Shown here: one piece after another, positions 12,901 through 27,900 of the stretch
How the letters are laid out: each line of letters opens with the position of its first letter
How positions within the stretch are numbered: the stretch's first letter is position 1
Assembly: GCA_947247005.1 (NCBI GenBank)
Contig: OX365944.1
Coordinates: 5,654,501 to 5,718,500 of the forward strand
Length of the DNA: 64,000 nt
Origin: Spisula solida
Taxonomy: Eukaryota > Mollusca > Bivalvia > Venerida > Mactridae
Direction of reading: 5' to 3'
The notes under the pieces: generated by a model
Databases searched by the model: none
What the model saw: only the letters and a program-made list of their open reading frames with translations
What the model was told of the DNA's origin: nothing
Position numbers and translations under genes: made by a program

Positions 12901-15900
12901 TTTAACAAGATTTTCTGACAGGAAATTATGGGTACTAGATTGATGAATTCGACAAGCAGGCGGGTGTCAAGTATTTTTGTGCTGCATGTATAATTATGGT
13001 ACATTTCCTAAAAGATGTTATGACTACTTGCATCTTCTTTTCATGTTTGGGCACTATGCCTCTATAGTCTCAGGGGTTCCACTATATATAGCTAGCTTCT
13101 GAATCATTTTAGGGTCACAAAATTTTACCATTTTATAGGGAAAATACCCATGATTTGAAGTGAAAAATGACCCTTCAAACCAAAATCTTTAGGGTCAAAC
13201 TGTGGCTTTTTGAATATTTGAAGGGTCAAAACCCCTACTCCAAAGTCAAATGTAACCCCTGTAGTCTATTGGACCCCTGTGATCAGTGAGTGCACATGAA
13301 AATTTGTTTTTGTTGATATCCCTTTTACAGTTGAGGGTCTTGTTTGAAAATGCTCTCATTTAAGATATGTCGCTGGTTGGTTAGCTGGAAACATGGCAAA
13401 TTGCTAAAATGTCTGAGTACCAGTAGATTTTGTTGGGAGCATTTTCTGCAGCTCATTAAGACTTACTGTATGAACTATAGTTGTGTGTAACATGGATAAT
13501 TGGATACCAGCACATTGATGGATGGTAGATCAATGCTTGTTGTAAATAATGATATAAAAAATCCTGACTGGGGTATAGATTTAGTGTTGTTACATGTACA
13601 TGGTATAAAATACTATAAACAATGGTAAAGCTGGTAGTTATGTTAGAAGTTACCTTTTAAATTGTTAATGATATGGTATGAAGTAAACCAGCTCTCTCAA
13701 TCTGAGAACTGTTATCACTGGATCTTTCATTCAATATTCTGTAATTGCTAGCTACTACAGATGTTAAATGGCAATGTAATGGCAACATAATTGCTTGCTT
13801 TACAGAAAATTTAGTTGACAGAAGTCTTAAGTACACTCTATATGGTTGTATGAGTGTGCTCATCTAGGTTTTTAATCCTACTGGAACATGTATTGTGGAG
13901 CTGTCATTGATTTGATCTGAGGCATATCTAAAGATTCTGATATATCGGGAAGTATTCGATGAATCGTCGAGAGATACATAAATTTGCACATATAGATGAC
14001 ACAGTAACAGGCCCATCAGTCATGGTTCACTTAATTAACCATTCTGCAATCAACACTGTATGTATTAGATATAGATTGAGCTTTCGGAAATAGAAGTTTC
14101 AGTTTGAATTTAGACTTAAATAATTTTGACAGTTTGCCAATTTCCATTTAACCAAGAAAAGTGTTTTGTGCTGGAAAAACAAGAGTTTTGGGTAGTTCTA
14201 TTTATTTACCCATGTATCAATATTCCAGGGTGTCAATTTTCCTGATTTATCTGGAATTCCGAATTTATCATTCCTGAAACTTTCAAAGAGCAATGGCTTC
14301 TGACTAAAATAAAAGTTATTTGATAAAAATATATCAAGAAATGGCAAATTTATAGTAAATTTAATCTGCTCTGAAGGATTTTCTTTAATACGATCTGAGT
14401 TAATTGTGGAAACATGTATACGAGCCTGTGTCGTCGCCATGTGGATCATAAAGTTTCTAAGCTTACTTTAATAATTTGTAGAAAAAAATTGCATTACTGC
14501 GGGCAGCGTCTTTTTGGCACAAATCTGCATTGTTTTGTTTAGTAATCAGTTTGTTGACGGTTATTGCGAGTTTCATAATTGAGTGACGCCACTGAAATTT
14601 CAGCAGCAAACAGCAGACAGCTGTAAGGTTATTTCCGATAACTGTCATCTGATTTGGCGATTTATGTTTAAACATGATGTATGAAAGAAAATTGATATGA
14701 TTATGAAAAACGTACCGTTATTTTCATGTGCGGGGACATGACGTCATTGATATATTTTGAATGTTTATATAATTCAACCTGGATAATCAAATACCGCAGC
14801 ACGTTTCATGTTAATCAGAAATGAATTACTGTACATTTTGATATCGTTTTCATGAACCTACGCCCATAAACAAGCACACAATGGGAGCAGTGACATTACT
14901 TTTGGATCTTGCCACGTATAACACCAATACTGTTTCTATCAATGACAGCTCTTATGTATACTTTTATTGCTTGTTTTCCACAGAACGGCAGGTGATGTCA
15001 TTGGTTGAGCTTGCATCCCGGACAGTAGCTTGTAATATACCATACGGTGTAGTAGAGAAATATCCACAGCCTATACCTGAACCACTACAGCTTAGAATAA
15101 CATACTGGAGCTTCCCAGATAGTGAAGAAGATATCAGGTTGGTTCTGAAAAACACACATAAGAACTTTTAGTATAACATGTATAACTCGATTATTCAGGT
15201 CAGTCACCTGTTCACATAACATATATCGTCATTGCATTTTCTCTTATTAACTTCTATAATTTGCAGATAATACATGTACCGGTATGAGTATGTGGCTTAG
15301 TGCATACGGTATTCATTACAACTGACTTTTTACCCGAATGTTGAAAACAATAAAAAAGTATTTCATTGTTTATTTACAAGTGACAGACCTAAATAAGTGG
15401 TCTTTAATACAAATTTACTATATAAACTCTACTGATAAAAGTACTTAAACATGCATAGCCTAGATATTATTAGTTACATGGTCATCTAGTGACCTGGTAC
15501 GGGATGATACCTGGTCAGTAAATATCGTACCTGGCGAGGTGAAGCCGAGTCATGGTACGATATTTACTGACCAGGTTTCATCCCGTACCAGGTCACTAGA
15601 TGACCATGCAACAAATTTACCCTACCGATTACTATTCACAATGAATACCCACTCTTAAACAGCATGCACCTCAATAGAAAGACCACTGAAATCAGCAAAT
15701 TGGTCTTTAAGTTATCTCAATATTAAGACCAAATCAAAAATTAAGACCAGTTTGATATGACACGTCTCTCATGGGTTGGTTTATTACTGAGATTTTATTG
15801 TAACTACACCTCACCGCATACAGTATCCGGATCCGCCCCAGACCAAAAGGGAGCAAACTGGTACAGAACGCATACATTAGTCAAGGGCGACAACAATATA

Positions 15901-18900
15901 AACATTGCTCATAAGTATTCACTGGCACTGTACACAGCGTTTAATTGTCATAAAATACTTCAAATAGATAAAATCGGCGACCTACCTACAAAAGGATTTT
16001 ATGAGAGGCTTTTCATTTTGTTTAGAAACAATTTAACCATCTCAGACTGTGTGACGTTCGTCTTAAATATTTCGTCCAATGACCACAGTAGGCTATCCGC
16101 TCAGAAAATCGATGATATTGCAAAGCGACACTGTATGCAGTTAAATGCTGGCCTAAATCATAATCAAAAGATAGCAACAAACATCATACAATTGTGCTTG
16201 CATATAATCCGAAAGTGCAACATGATTCCGTTTTCAAACTCAAACAAAGTTTTAACTCGTACAGTGGAGCACACGATGGTTTTGTTCGAGCTACCTTGAC
16301 TGATGTAAACAGTAACAGCTAGAGTTTCTTCCCTTAGCGCTAGTGACTAGGTATTGAAATAGGCCTGGTTACGTGGTGACCAGGTATTGAATTTAATGAC
16401 CTGGTATTGAATTTAGTGACCCCGTATGGGATGATTTTGTGTCACCACATGATCGCAATGAACCAATCATATTCGTTGATTTAGCTACTAATTTGTCAGA
16501 GGTAGGGTAATTACCTATACACAATGTTATGTAAACAGATGGCTGACCTGAATAAACGAGTTATACTGATCAAGCTAAATGTAGACTGATTAAACAATTA
16601 GTTATCCAGTACCACTACAGTCAATTAACCTATTTCTACAGTGATCAACTAATGAAGATATCTGGTCAGTTTCTTGAAAATGGAATATGTCTAAAAAATC
16701 TTTAGCCAAATTTGTAACCACAGCAATCAATTGACCTAGCCAGTTTTCTTGGCATTTTCTACTAGTATAAATGACTTGCTCTTAAAATGCAAACAACTGA
16801 TAATTTTTACATTCAGTCTTGTGGAAGAAATGACCTGAATTGACCTTAAGTAGCAAAAATCACAATGTCAGGCGTTCCACCCGCTCCTTAATTTCAAGGG
16901 TCATTTTGATATTTTTGATTGAGTTCTACCATTTTATAGACAAAGTACCCATGATATAAAGAAAAATTGACCCTTCAACTCAAATCTTTGGGATTGAAAC
17001 TTGAAATTTCAAGGGTAAAAATTCCTACTCCCGGGTCAAATTGAACCCCTGGTCACATTTTGTCAAGTTTCTGTGATGGCAGGGATCAGCCTTTAGTTCT
17101 TGATCTTAAGGTTGTTAGTTTAAATCCCTGCCAAGAACAGTATTGAAAACTGTCTAAAAAGCGAGTTGCTTAACTTTACAATATCTGTATGGGATGTGAT
17201 TACTTTGTCCAGAATCATGTAAGAACTTTGGGTAATTGTTGTCAATCTAAAACTTAAGTTGATTTTACTTAAGTTGAGCTAGATAACCAATTGAGTTTGT
17301 GATTGGTTTCGACAGTTGTCTCATGTTCCTCAAGCTAGAATTATTCCCAATATATATATGTCAGGGAGAGATCTTATCACTGGTACTTTACAATAAGTGC
17401 ATATGTTGCAGACTTGTTTCACAATCAGTATTAGAATTAAGATAAGCAAGTTTAATTGAAAAACAATGTATTGAATATTGGTATGTGTTATTTTATTAGA
17501 TTGTACTCCTGTTTGGCAAATGGAAGTGCGGAAGAGTTTCAGAAAGGGGATCATCTGTATAAAGGAAAAGCAGTCAAGAATGCTTTACAAATCGGTAAGT
17601 TCTTAAGTCTAAACCAATTTTGCCGTACATTTTGTACTTTGTAGTTAACTCAAAGCTAATTACCCTAGAACGTGTAAGACCCAGGTTTGCATGTCTGACT
17701 AAGTATTATAAATAAAGAATGAAGCAAGATTGAGGAGATTTATTGCTAACCATGCATTTTACAGAGAAGCTCAGCGTACAATTGGACTTTCTTGATGACT
17801 TTACAGAAAATCCTGCCCATTGTGTTTCCATTATTATTCATGAAGATAGTTAGTTCTCCGCCAACGTGTTTTGAAGTCAGAGTGGCTAAAAACATAACAA
17901 ATTCAAACAATTTCTGCGAGTAATATATTGATTGAAGTCTGTCACATAACTGTATGTGAAGATGTGATTCACCTGTCTCTTGCTTATTAATGGAAGTTTT
18001 GTGAAAACAGAGATTGCTAGTCAATACATAGAATTGATTATAGAATAATTCTTTGTGTCCATTTTATGCTTCTGTGTTCTTGTATGTCTCGGCATTTTAA
18101 AAGAAGATAACATTTATCCCAAGTTTTATATGTCTTGTGACATTCTCTTTCAGTCTTTGACATTCAGAATATTGGTAGCTTTGTCACAATGCTTTATTGA
18201 TGAACAGTATATAATTACTAATACTAATGCATGTTAATGATGTCTTTGAAAGTAAATGTTATGGGCATTTTAGAAAAAAGAATAAATTGAGTTTGCATTC
18301 TATTTCTAATTTGTATTCAAATTATACTTGAAACATGGTCAAACTAATACAGGTATGAATATATTTGTGTAGTTCAATGGTGTTTTGTGATGTGACATTT
18401 AACCCAATCCTGCTCAAACTAGTTAATGAAACTCATGAAAGGTCATGAGACAGATTCACTGTATTTATGGAAATTGTAACTCACTGTTTTAATGGAAATT
18501 TTCCAAGGTCATTTTGAATGTCTCACGTTCATTGCCTTTATGTGTACTTTAGACCCTACCTTAATTAGTTATGAGGCTGTAGAAAGACATAGTTAGAAAT
18601 GCTGACCTTTATAGCTGGTAAGCTTCCTGACATACACAATCAACATCTAGGCTAGGATTGAAACCTGCAGCCCTGAAGTGCAAGTGATAGGAAATTAGGG
18701 GCTATAGCCACTCATTCACAGAGCCCCATACCTTCCTGATCAGTACCACCCTATTGTTCACCTATTAGTATAGTAATACAGGGCTTTTTTCAAAGATAGT
18801 GAAGGGGCCTTTTCTCCCACTTTAACTGGTGTAAGATAGCTTTTCAGCTCATGTAAGAAACTTCTATCTTTCATTAGCAACATCTTTCTTACATGTGCGA

Positions 18901-21900
18901 CCAGCGCGTGATTTAATTCCGACCTTAGTTTCGGGATTTACGTGTTCATGGCGATATAAAGCTAATGAAGACGAACACCAATAGGCTCTTTACCATTTAA
19001 AAAGCATATTCTTGAGCGTACCACAACAGCGTACGTTTGATAACGTTATCATTAATGATTGTTTTGAATGAGAACGTACGGCAAACAGCACGTTATGATG
19101 ACGTCATGATGACGTCATGTTGACACCATGAAAGCTAAATTGTGTTATAAAGTCCCATTTTCTCAAATTACGTCGAAAAAAAAAATCCATCATGAGACAG
19201 TCGATGTAGGATAAGGATATTTCACCCTCGGGGTCGGAATTTTAACCAGGAACTCGGCGACCCCTCGGGTGAGATATCCTTATCCTACATAGAAGCTCAT
19301 GATGGATTCTTATATTCTTTAAATTGGGGAAAATATCTCATAGTTTCAGCAAAAGGGGAAGAAAAACTTGATGTAAATTGAATTTTAGGGGAAAACTGCA
19401 TGGTTTTGAAGAATTTTCCTGAGGCTGTGATACTATATTTTCACTTTTAATGATTTTTTTTGGAAACTGAAAAATAATTTGAATGCTTTCGGAGACAAAG
19501 GTCCAGGACCAAAAAAGGGCCAAGTTCTTTTTGAAAACGGGGATCGGAGCCTTATTTTATGTTGGAATATTCACTGATATAACGACTGTGTACAATACTT
19601 TGTTTTTCAGGATTTCACCTGAGTGCGACTGTTGATCCACCACACAACTTAACCCAACAGAAGGGAAGCTGTAAGGTGGCTATATTGTTTGATCGACGTC
19701 GGATCACACAGTGTACTTGTACATGTAACAGTAATGCATTCTGGTGTTCCCATGTAGTGGCTGTATGTCTTTTCCGAATACATCAGGTAAAATAACAGCT
19801 TCATACCAATATATCGCTGGCTTAGAATTAGAAGGTCGTAGTTTAAGAAGCTTTTTTTACCATAAGAAAAGAGTAGTTTTCAGACATTTTTTCTTAAAAT
19901 ACTGATTTTGTACTTACGACCTTCTAATTCTAAGCCAGCGATATACTACATTACTGTTCATTTATATGAATAATATGGAATGATGGCTGAGTGGTTAGCG
20001 CTCTCTACTACCAATCAGGAAGTCCCAAGATCAAATCTCGGCCAGGACACTGGAAATTTCAGAAACTTTTTAGTGTTTCCCTCCCAATGGGAGATGAGCT
20101 GGTTGGAAACCCAGATGTAGTCGCGCATGTATCGTTGCTATAAAACCAAGGAGTCTATTTGGAAAAAGTAAGAAGGTCGTAGGTCAATTGGGCGCTGCAG
20201 GGATAAAACCGACTGGCCACATACTATGGCTGTCTCAGTTGAGTGCAAAAAATATGAATTAGAATGACAGTTTTACTTCAGACTTAATTTATATTTTCTT
20301 TTCTATTTCATTTATATCATGTCTGGCTGTCAATCTATTGGAATGAAATAGACATGGTCATATATCACTTTTTGCTGATAATGCAGTTTTCTGGCAGTGC
20401 AACTGTATTCGATAGCCTTACCTGTCTTGAGTAGCCAGTCAAATAAGGCTGACTTATTACCACATACGTCAGGTGGTTGTTCAATACAGGTTTATATAAT
20501 ATCAAAATGATAGAATTTGATTTAATTGTATCAGATACATGTGTACTTAAAGGCAGGTGGTTGATTAATTCAGGTGTCAACAAACACAGGTTTCAACAAA
20601 CACAGGTTTCAACAAACACAGGTGTCAACAAACACAGGTTTCAACAAACACAGGTTTCAACAAACACAGGTTTCAACAAACACAGGTTTGACTGTATACA
20701 TATACACAATGAAAAACCTGTGTACAGGTATGTTCTATGTCAACAGCAATATTCTTGTTGAAAATGAAAATGACATGTGGCTAGCGTACATGCAATAAAT
20801 AGCTAAATCTTTAGTGGAACATACATGTATAACTATTATCTCTCTTGAATGTCATGTTTGTGTTGTTTATTTACAGTGTGGTTCAGTAACACAGAGGGTA
20901 CCAGTATCAGAGAGTCTAGCTCAGTTACAGAGGGATCAGCTACAGAAATTTGCCCAGTACCTCATTGTAGAAATGCCTAAAGAGGTAAAACATTTCTATC
21001 TATATCAGGGTCCTACTATTCTGGAATAATCCGGTAATCTGGATTTGATGCAACAAGAAGAATTAACTTTTTGTTGTAGAAATGAAAGTTATTTGATGAT
21101 GAAATACCAAGTATTGAGTATTGACTGTGTTATTGCCATTGAAATTTCATATGCTGAATTTTGACAATGGAACAATTTTTGAAACCAAGTTTTTGTGTAG
21201 GGATGGTACCAAAACAGACTTGCGTCTTATTTTCAGGATTGGGCATTATGCCTCATTAGAACACCTCCTATATATATCTACAGTAACAATATTTGGTTGT
21301 CATGGTATCTTTGCATACACACAGTGTCTTATATCTTACTTCTTAGTGGAAAAATGGGGGAAAAATATTGGAATTTAATTGATAATAACAATGTCTGAAG
21401 CCTCAATTCATTGTGTTGAATGTGTCTACTGGAATGATAGATGGCTCATATAATGCTGTTGGTATTGTGATTCTGTCTGTAAATTAATGTGTTCTGTACA
21501 TTTACTGTTACTGTGCAATACTGTAAAATCATTATCATATGTTTCAGATTTGTTTTGTTGACTTTTCAGATAAACTTTTCTACAAAATTAGAATCTCCAA
21601 AATAATTTTAACCTTCAAAAGATGTAACTATATGATCACCTTAAAAATGTGATGCACAAATTTACAATTCTTTTTTAAACAAATTTCATGAAATTTCATG
21701 CCCACAAAAATAAATTCTTTTACAGTAGTTCTTGATTTCCTTTTTGTAATCATTTCTACAACCCATAGTTTAAATGGCTGTTATTTTTTTATTAAATTTG
21801 GTCAATTTTATGTACTTAAACATAATATTCTCTGTTTCCGTATCGACTTTTAACTCTGTATGTTTTTTTTCAGATTCTTCCTATTGCACAAGGTTTGTTA

Positions 21901-24900
21901 GACAAGTTGATATCGGACCAGGAATGTGAGATGAATACAATTAGTGGAGCACCTGATCCTACCGCAGGTGCCGAGGCCAACGAAGAAACCTCTTGGTGTC
22001 TCGATGAAAAACAACTACATGAAAATATTAAGAAGACTTTAGTTAAATTTTGTGTTCCATCTCCTGTTGTATTCAGGTAAATTCAATACTATTGTTACAG
22101 GGACAGCATTTACTCTGTAACCCTTTACTTTATAGCTATGCATTTTGATAAATGTACTGCATTGTGGGGAGTGGTGGTCTAGAGTAAGTGTTCAGACTTC
22201 GGGATCAGGAGGTCCCTGGTTTGATCCCTGTCTTGTACCACTGCTTGATTTCACTAAGCAAGATGTACCCGTAATGCTCTACTTAACCCGGGTGTATGTA
22301 TGGGTACCTGAGAGTGTCAGAAGCCGATGAGCTGCACCAGGTGTTACAGTCGCCTCAATGAACTAGTCATAGATATACAGTTGGCTGAACGGACCCATTT
22401 TCCTACCGTTTGACGAGGTTCGGGCATTATTTCCAATTAAAGTTTTCCGAGTGTTTACTTTCCACTTAGTCATTATTATGTTAATTACTTTTGTAACTTA
22501 CTGAAGCTTTTGTGTTTATTTGTATTCAGTGATGTCAACTTCTTGACTCAGACAGCGCCACCTGCAGCAGCGGAGTGGCAGAGTTTGTTGAGACCGTTAC
22601 GTGGCCGGGAACCCGAAGGCATGTGGAATCTTCTCTCTATAGCCAGAGAAATGTTCCGTAGAAGTGACCACAATGCTCTTCCATTGCTGGAAATCATCAC
22701 TGATGAAGTCCTACAGTGTGAACAGGTTGGTGTTACATTAATTAAACAAAATTCTGTTAGAAACTAAGCAATGCTTTGCATGACGAGTGAATTTAATTTA
22801 ATGGTATTTTTTATGTCCTAAGGTTAGCTCCATAACTGTGTAAACTTTGGTCAGGGAATTTCTGTTTCGGGTCAGGGAAAGTAACCAGCCGATCCAGTTT
22901 TGATTCCAAGTTTCAGCAGGTCATACCCTTCCATGAAAGTTTCACAACAATGCATAATTACGTACAATGTCAGATTTCCTCCACATCTGGAGAAGTTGCT
23001 GGTTCCTTGTAAGATAGAACAGGTTAGGATACAGTCCAGGAAAACTGGTTTGGGTGTATCTGCCACTGTATCAGTGTAGCAATACCTTGTGACTTTTGGT
23101 TACATGGTATTGCTACACTGTGTATATAACTGAAAAATTGTTTAGACAAAGTGTTCAACCCAAATAAACCATCCATTTTTTTGTTATTTCAGATTCTGAT
23201 CTGGTGGTTTTTGACGAAGATTTCAAATAACAACAACAACCAGATCAGTTCTAGGTCCAGTAGTAATAGTAGTGCCAGCATAACTCAGCATGCTGCCTCC
23301 AGTCTTTGTGATGAGATTGTAAACTTGTGGAAACTGGCGGCACTCAACCCAAGACTGAGTCCAATACAGAAAGATGACATGTGTTCAAAGTTCAAAGAAT
23401 GGCATGTTTCTACAATTGAAAAAGTTAAAAGGGCAAGAAATGGCTCTTCAGGTAGTGGTGGGGCGAGCTTGAAGAAATCTGAAATTGAAAATTTTACTGG
23501 TTTTAAGCCTGGTATTGAAGCTTGTGTAATGCATTGGAGTGATTATTATATTCCTGGTGTGACTTATTCAGATTCACAAAGGCTTAGTTTGCCTTACAGA
23601 TTCAATAGGAACTTAGATCCAGATGCCAAAAAGCCATCAAGGGTCCAACCAATGGCTGTTTGTTCTGAAAATTTAATAAGTACGGATGACATGACTACTC
23701 TAGCTCAGGCAACTAATATGTTACACGAACATCACTCACCACAGGATATGAAAAATAAACGACATCGGCACCCTAGTAGACAGGGGCATAATAATGACGG
23801 GGCCATGAGTTCAGGGTCAGAGGGATTCTGTGAACCGGAAAGGGGCAGTTCCTTGTTTAGAGATTCAGACTCGGGATCAGAAATGAAGGAGGTTGCATCG
23901 AGAAGTAATTCATTAGAAGATGCAGAATCGTTCGGTTTGTATTCTCTTAGTAATAGAGAGCTACAACAAGCGTGTGACAATAAAGCCACTGGTCCTGATA
24001 ATGAAGTTGACAGTTTGATGGAGTTAGGTATAAGTGGTAGATTTGATGGGTCAGGTCTTCCTGTGTTGCATACTGAACATTCATCCGAGTCTCAGATGTC
24101 AGGTGATGAGTATTCATTATATTTCTATGACAGAGCCAAGGCTACAGAGATGGAGAAAAAAAGAAAAGAAAAGGGTTCAGAAGAACCTAATTACTTCGCT
24201 AATGTGAAGGGATTAGAAAACAGACAAGATGTAAGTATGAATGTCTAAAATCAAAGTTTTCTTACATGTAATTACTTTTTTCTAGTTTATTAATGTGACA
24301 CATACTTTATCTTTCTATGCCTTTGAGATTGTAGTTTGTTCTTGTTGGTCATGTGACTAATGTCTCATCTACTATGTATTTGACAGATCTTGTTTGATAG
24401 AGCTGAGGCTTTGCATGCACATGGACACACAAAAGAAGCGTGTAAATTGGCACAACAGTTGACTGAAGATCTCCTTGAAAACCCACCCGATCTTCTAGCA
24501 GAATGTGCTGCTGTACCTAATGTGAAAGGTAAAATACCTCTCCATGTTTGAATACAGTTAACCTGTCTAAGACAGCCAGTCACAAGATGCATCAAACATG
24601 GCTGCCACAAGCAGATAGTTGTTAAATACAGTTGTCCTACAATTACGGAATAATCCAGAAATCCAGATTTGATGTCTAGAAAGAAAAAAACCTTTTCTGC
24701 TGAAAATATAAGTTCTTTGACGAAACAATTCAAAGAAGTGACTGAGTTATGGTCATTTGAAATCTCATAAGCTGTATGAGAACAATGTTAGGAACAGAGT
24801 GTTTGGTGTAGCGATGTGCTCTTATGGCAGCTGAAACTGACTTGCTTATTTTCAAAATTGGGCTTATTTAGTTGAGCAGTTGAACCCTGTTAATAATAAT

Positions 24901-27900
24901 ACTGACTTGTTTCATGTGGAACAGATGATTGATGTTTAATCATATTGACTAATCAAGACAGGTGGTTGCTTAATTCAGCAGCTGTTCTCCCTAGGATCTC
25001 ATGGTCATCTGAGCTAAATCTTAGCTCAAATATCGTCATATATATTTGAGTTAATCTCCAAGCAATAGCGGACTCAAAATTTTGTTACCAAACTGAAAAT
25101 GTTTTATGAGCGTCAACTTCAGATTTTTTCTCAAATTTAGACTCTGATTAAGGAAATTGAGATTTATGCTAGAGATGCTATGGGAGATTGAGACCAGGCC
25201 CAATTATCCCGAAGCATCTCAAGTAGAAATCTTATCTCAAATTGAGATTTTGCTCAAATCAGAGTCAGAATTTGAGACAGATTAGAAACTTCAGCTGTAT
25301 AAATTTTACAGTAACAAACTAAGAATAAAGTTTTCTGCTTTGTGATGCAAATTTTGTGTTCAGTCTCCCATGAGAATTACCTAAAAGACACAAGGCAATA
25401 TTTGAGATAAGATTTAGCTCAATTGAGATGTTTTGGGAGATCGGGCCTGGTGAACACTAACTGAGAAACTCAAGATTGACTATATGTTCATCAATTATAC
25501 ATCAGTAGACAATTAGGAATGGATTTTATCCTAAAGTATTTTGACCTCTCTTACATGACTCAATCTATAATTTTCCCTTTATGGACAGAGCTGCTATTTC
25601 TTAACAGAGTTTCCAAATTTGGCATGTAATCAGTTGGATTATAAGTTACTGCATGCTCATGGCATAAATGTTTATATGGGTAATGTTCTAATCACATTGT
25701 AAAGCAGGTTTTTCGTTCGAAACCATGATTGTTATATCATATGGCAACGTTGGTTGACTAGTTAGGCTGACAACAATGTAGATTTTACTCCACATGTGGA
25801 GAAAATGCTGGTTCCTTGTGAAGTTAGTACTGGTTACGATCAATGCTGGTTCCTTGTGAAAGTTAGTACTTGTTACGATACAGTCTAAGTACTGGTTATG
25901 ATACAGTCTAAGTACTGGTTACGATACAGTCTAAGTACTGGTTACGATACAGTCTAAGTACTGGTTACGATACAGTCTAAGTACTGGTTATGATACAGTC
26001 TAAGTTCTGGTTATGATACAGTCTAAGTACTGGTTATGATACAGTCTAAGTACTGGTTATGATACAGTCTAAGTACTGGTTATGATACAGTCTAAGTACT
26101 GGTTACGATACAGTCTTAGTACTGGTTACAATACAGTCTAAGTACTGGTTACGATACAGTCTTAAGTACTGGTTACAATACAGTCCAAGTACTGGTTACA
26201 ATACAGTCTAAGTACTGGTTACGATACAGTCTAAGAAAACTGGTTAGGTCAATAGGCTGCTGAATGTAACTGAAACATTGTTGAGAATGGCATTAAACCT
26301 GCATAAACACAGGGCTGTTTTTCCTTCTATAGCAGGGGCAGTTAACAGGCGTCTTCACCTCAGGAAAATTCTTTAAAATCATGCAGTTTTCCCCTAAAAT
26401 TCAATATACATCCAGTTTTTTCTTCCCCTTTTGCCAAAATTTTGAGTTATTTTTCCAAATGTTATTCGTGTTTGGTGGTTATATTTTATTTTTGAGTTAT
26501 TTTTCCCAAATTCAAAGAAAAGGCCCCTTCCCCTACCTTTGAAAAAAATCCCTGAAACCTAATAATGTCGTATTTAATTTTAGGGAAGAGAAAGAAAGCG
26601 CTGACAGGTATAACAATGTTGGCTAGTACTACATTATCTAAGGCAGCGTTCCTATGTAGTGTATTACTAGAGGAGCAGGAGACATGGCATCTAGCCTTCC
26701 AGATGGGCATGTTTGTACTGGAAATGCCAAGACCACCAGCTTCATGTAAAAGTATGGAGGTGAGTATTGCTAGGGTTACTTGTGCTAAACACTATGATAT
26801 ATGTTATGGCCGGCATTCTGTCTGTCTGGAAGGATGGATGTTGCAAAGTTTGTTCTGAAAGATTGGTCAGATTTCACTGAAACTTCACATGAATAGTTGG
26901 TACGAGCTACTTAGTATGCTAATCAGTTTGTTTAACAGCGGGAGACCGTTAACATGGGCGAGCGCTACGTAGTGCTTTCCACGGAAGGTAATCCTTGCCT
27001 TCTATATTTAATTGAACGGGAGGTAACTGAATAATGGCGCTCGGTAGCGCTTTGCTTAGGCAACGGACCCCTGTACCGATATATTCAAAAGCATGTTTCA
27101 AGAATTCCTTTCTACCATACAACATGGTATGGTTTGACAGAATTTACCTGAGACATTGGCATATTTCATACCTTCCTTGTTCATCGCCAGTTGGTGTTTT
27201 TGATAAATAAACTTTATAAAGCATTATAACAACACCTGTGATGAGCTTCCTAAAGATTAATCTGCCCCAGGCTAATTCTGTCAAACTAAAGAGAATTATT
27301 GATGGTATGCAGATTCTTTGTTTTCATGATTTTCCTTTGAATTAGAACTATCTTTACCATAGTTGCTGTGTGAAATGTATGCATTGCATTGTCTGGAGGT
27401 CTCCAGCGTAACTTAGATCAATTTATTGATGAATTCTTCCTACTGACTGTCTCAAAGGGGGAAAAATTATAGAAAAATACTTTTGTTTTGCAAAATGTTT
27501 GAATAATAATTTTGTTATCATTTTAGGTTAAGTTGGCATACCAGGAAACCGAGCTTCTGACATTGTTAAAGAAAATTCCCTTGGGTCCTTTGGAAATGTC
27601 AATATTACGACAGAGAGCTGATCAACTTAAAGATGGAACAATCAAAACAAGAGGCGAGGCATTGTTGCCTTTAACCCTCGCAACCTTCATATTTGATGCT
27701 CTTTGTCTTGGAGGTAATAATGTGATATGCAATCTCATTGAAATCAGACCCTTACTACGCTTCACTATCTTATGCTGATATAGGATCTGACGACACTCCA
27801 TATAGGGTCATGTCCATGTGAACTTTACATCATCCAATCCAATTGTTGCTTTCACAAATCTGAAAGTGCGGTGAAATACTGCTGAGGCTACGTGATGTCA

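Noticed and set aside
14881..14983. ATG at 14881 as an alternative ZSWIM8 start
   Set aside because: The frame is open, but the family similarity begins exactly at the AG acceptor at 14983, and the exon 1 phase fits.
20477..20798. Overlapping ORFs encoding NTGFNKHRFQQTQVS repeats
   Set aside because: Product of the 16-bp intronic minisatellite; no coding signal outside it.
23151..23192. Upstream extension of exon 8 from the ATG at 23151
   Set aside because: The extension is intronic; TTATTTCAG at 23192 is the acceptor that fits phase and family.
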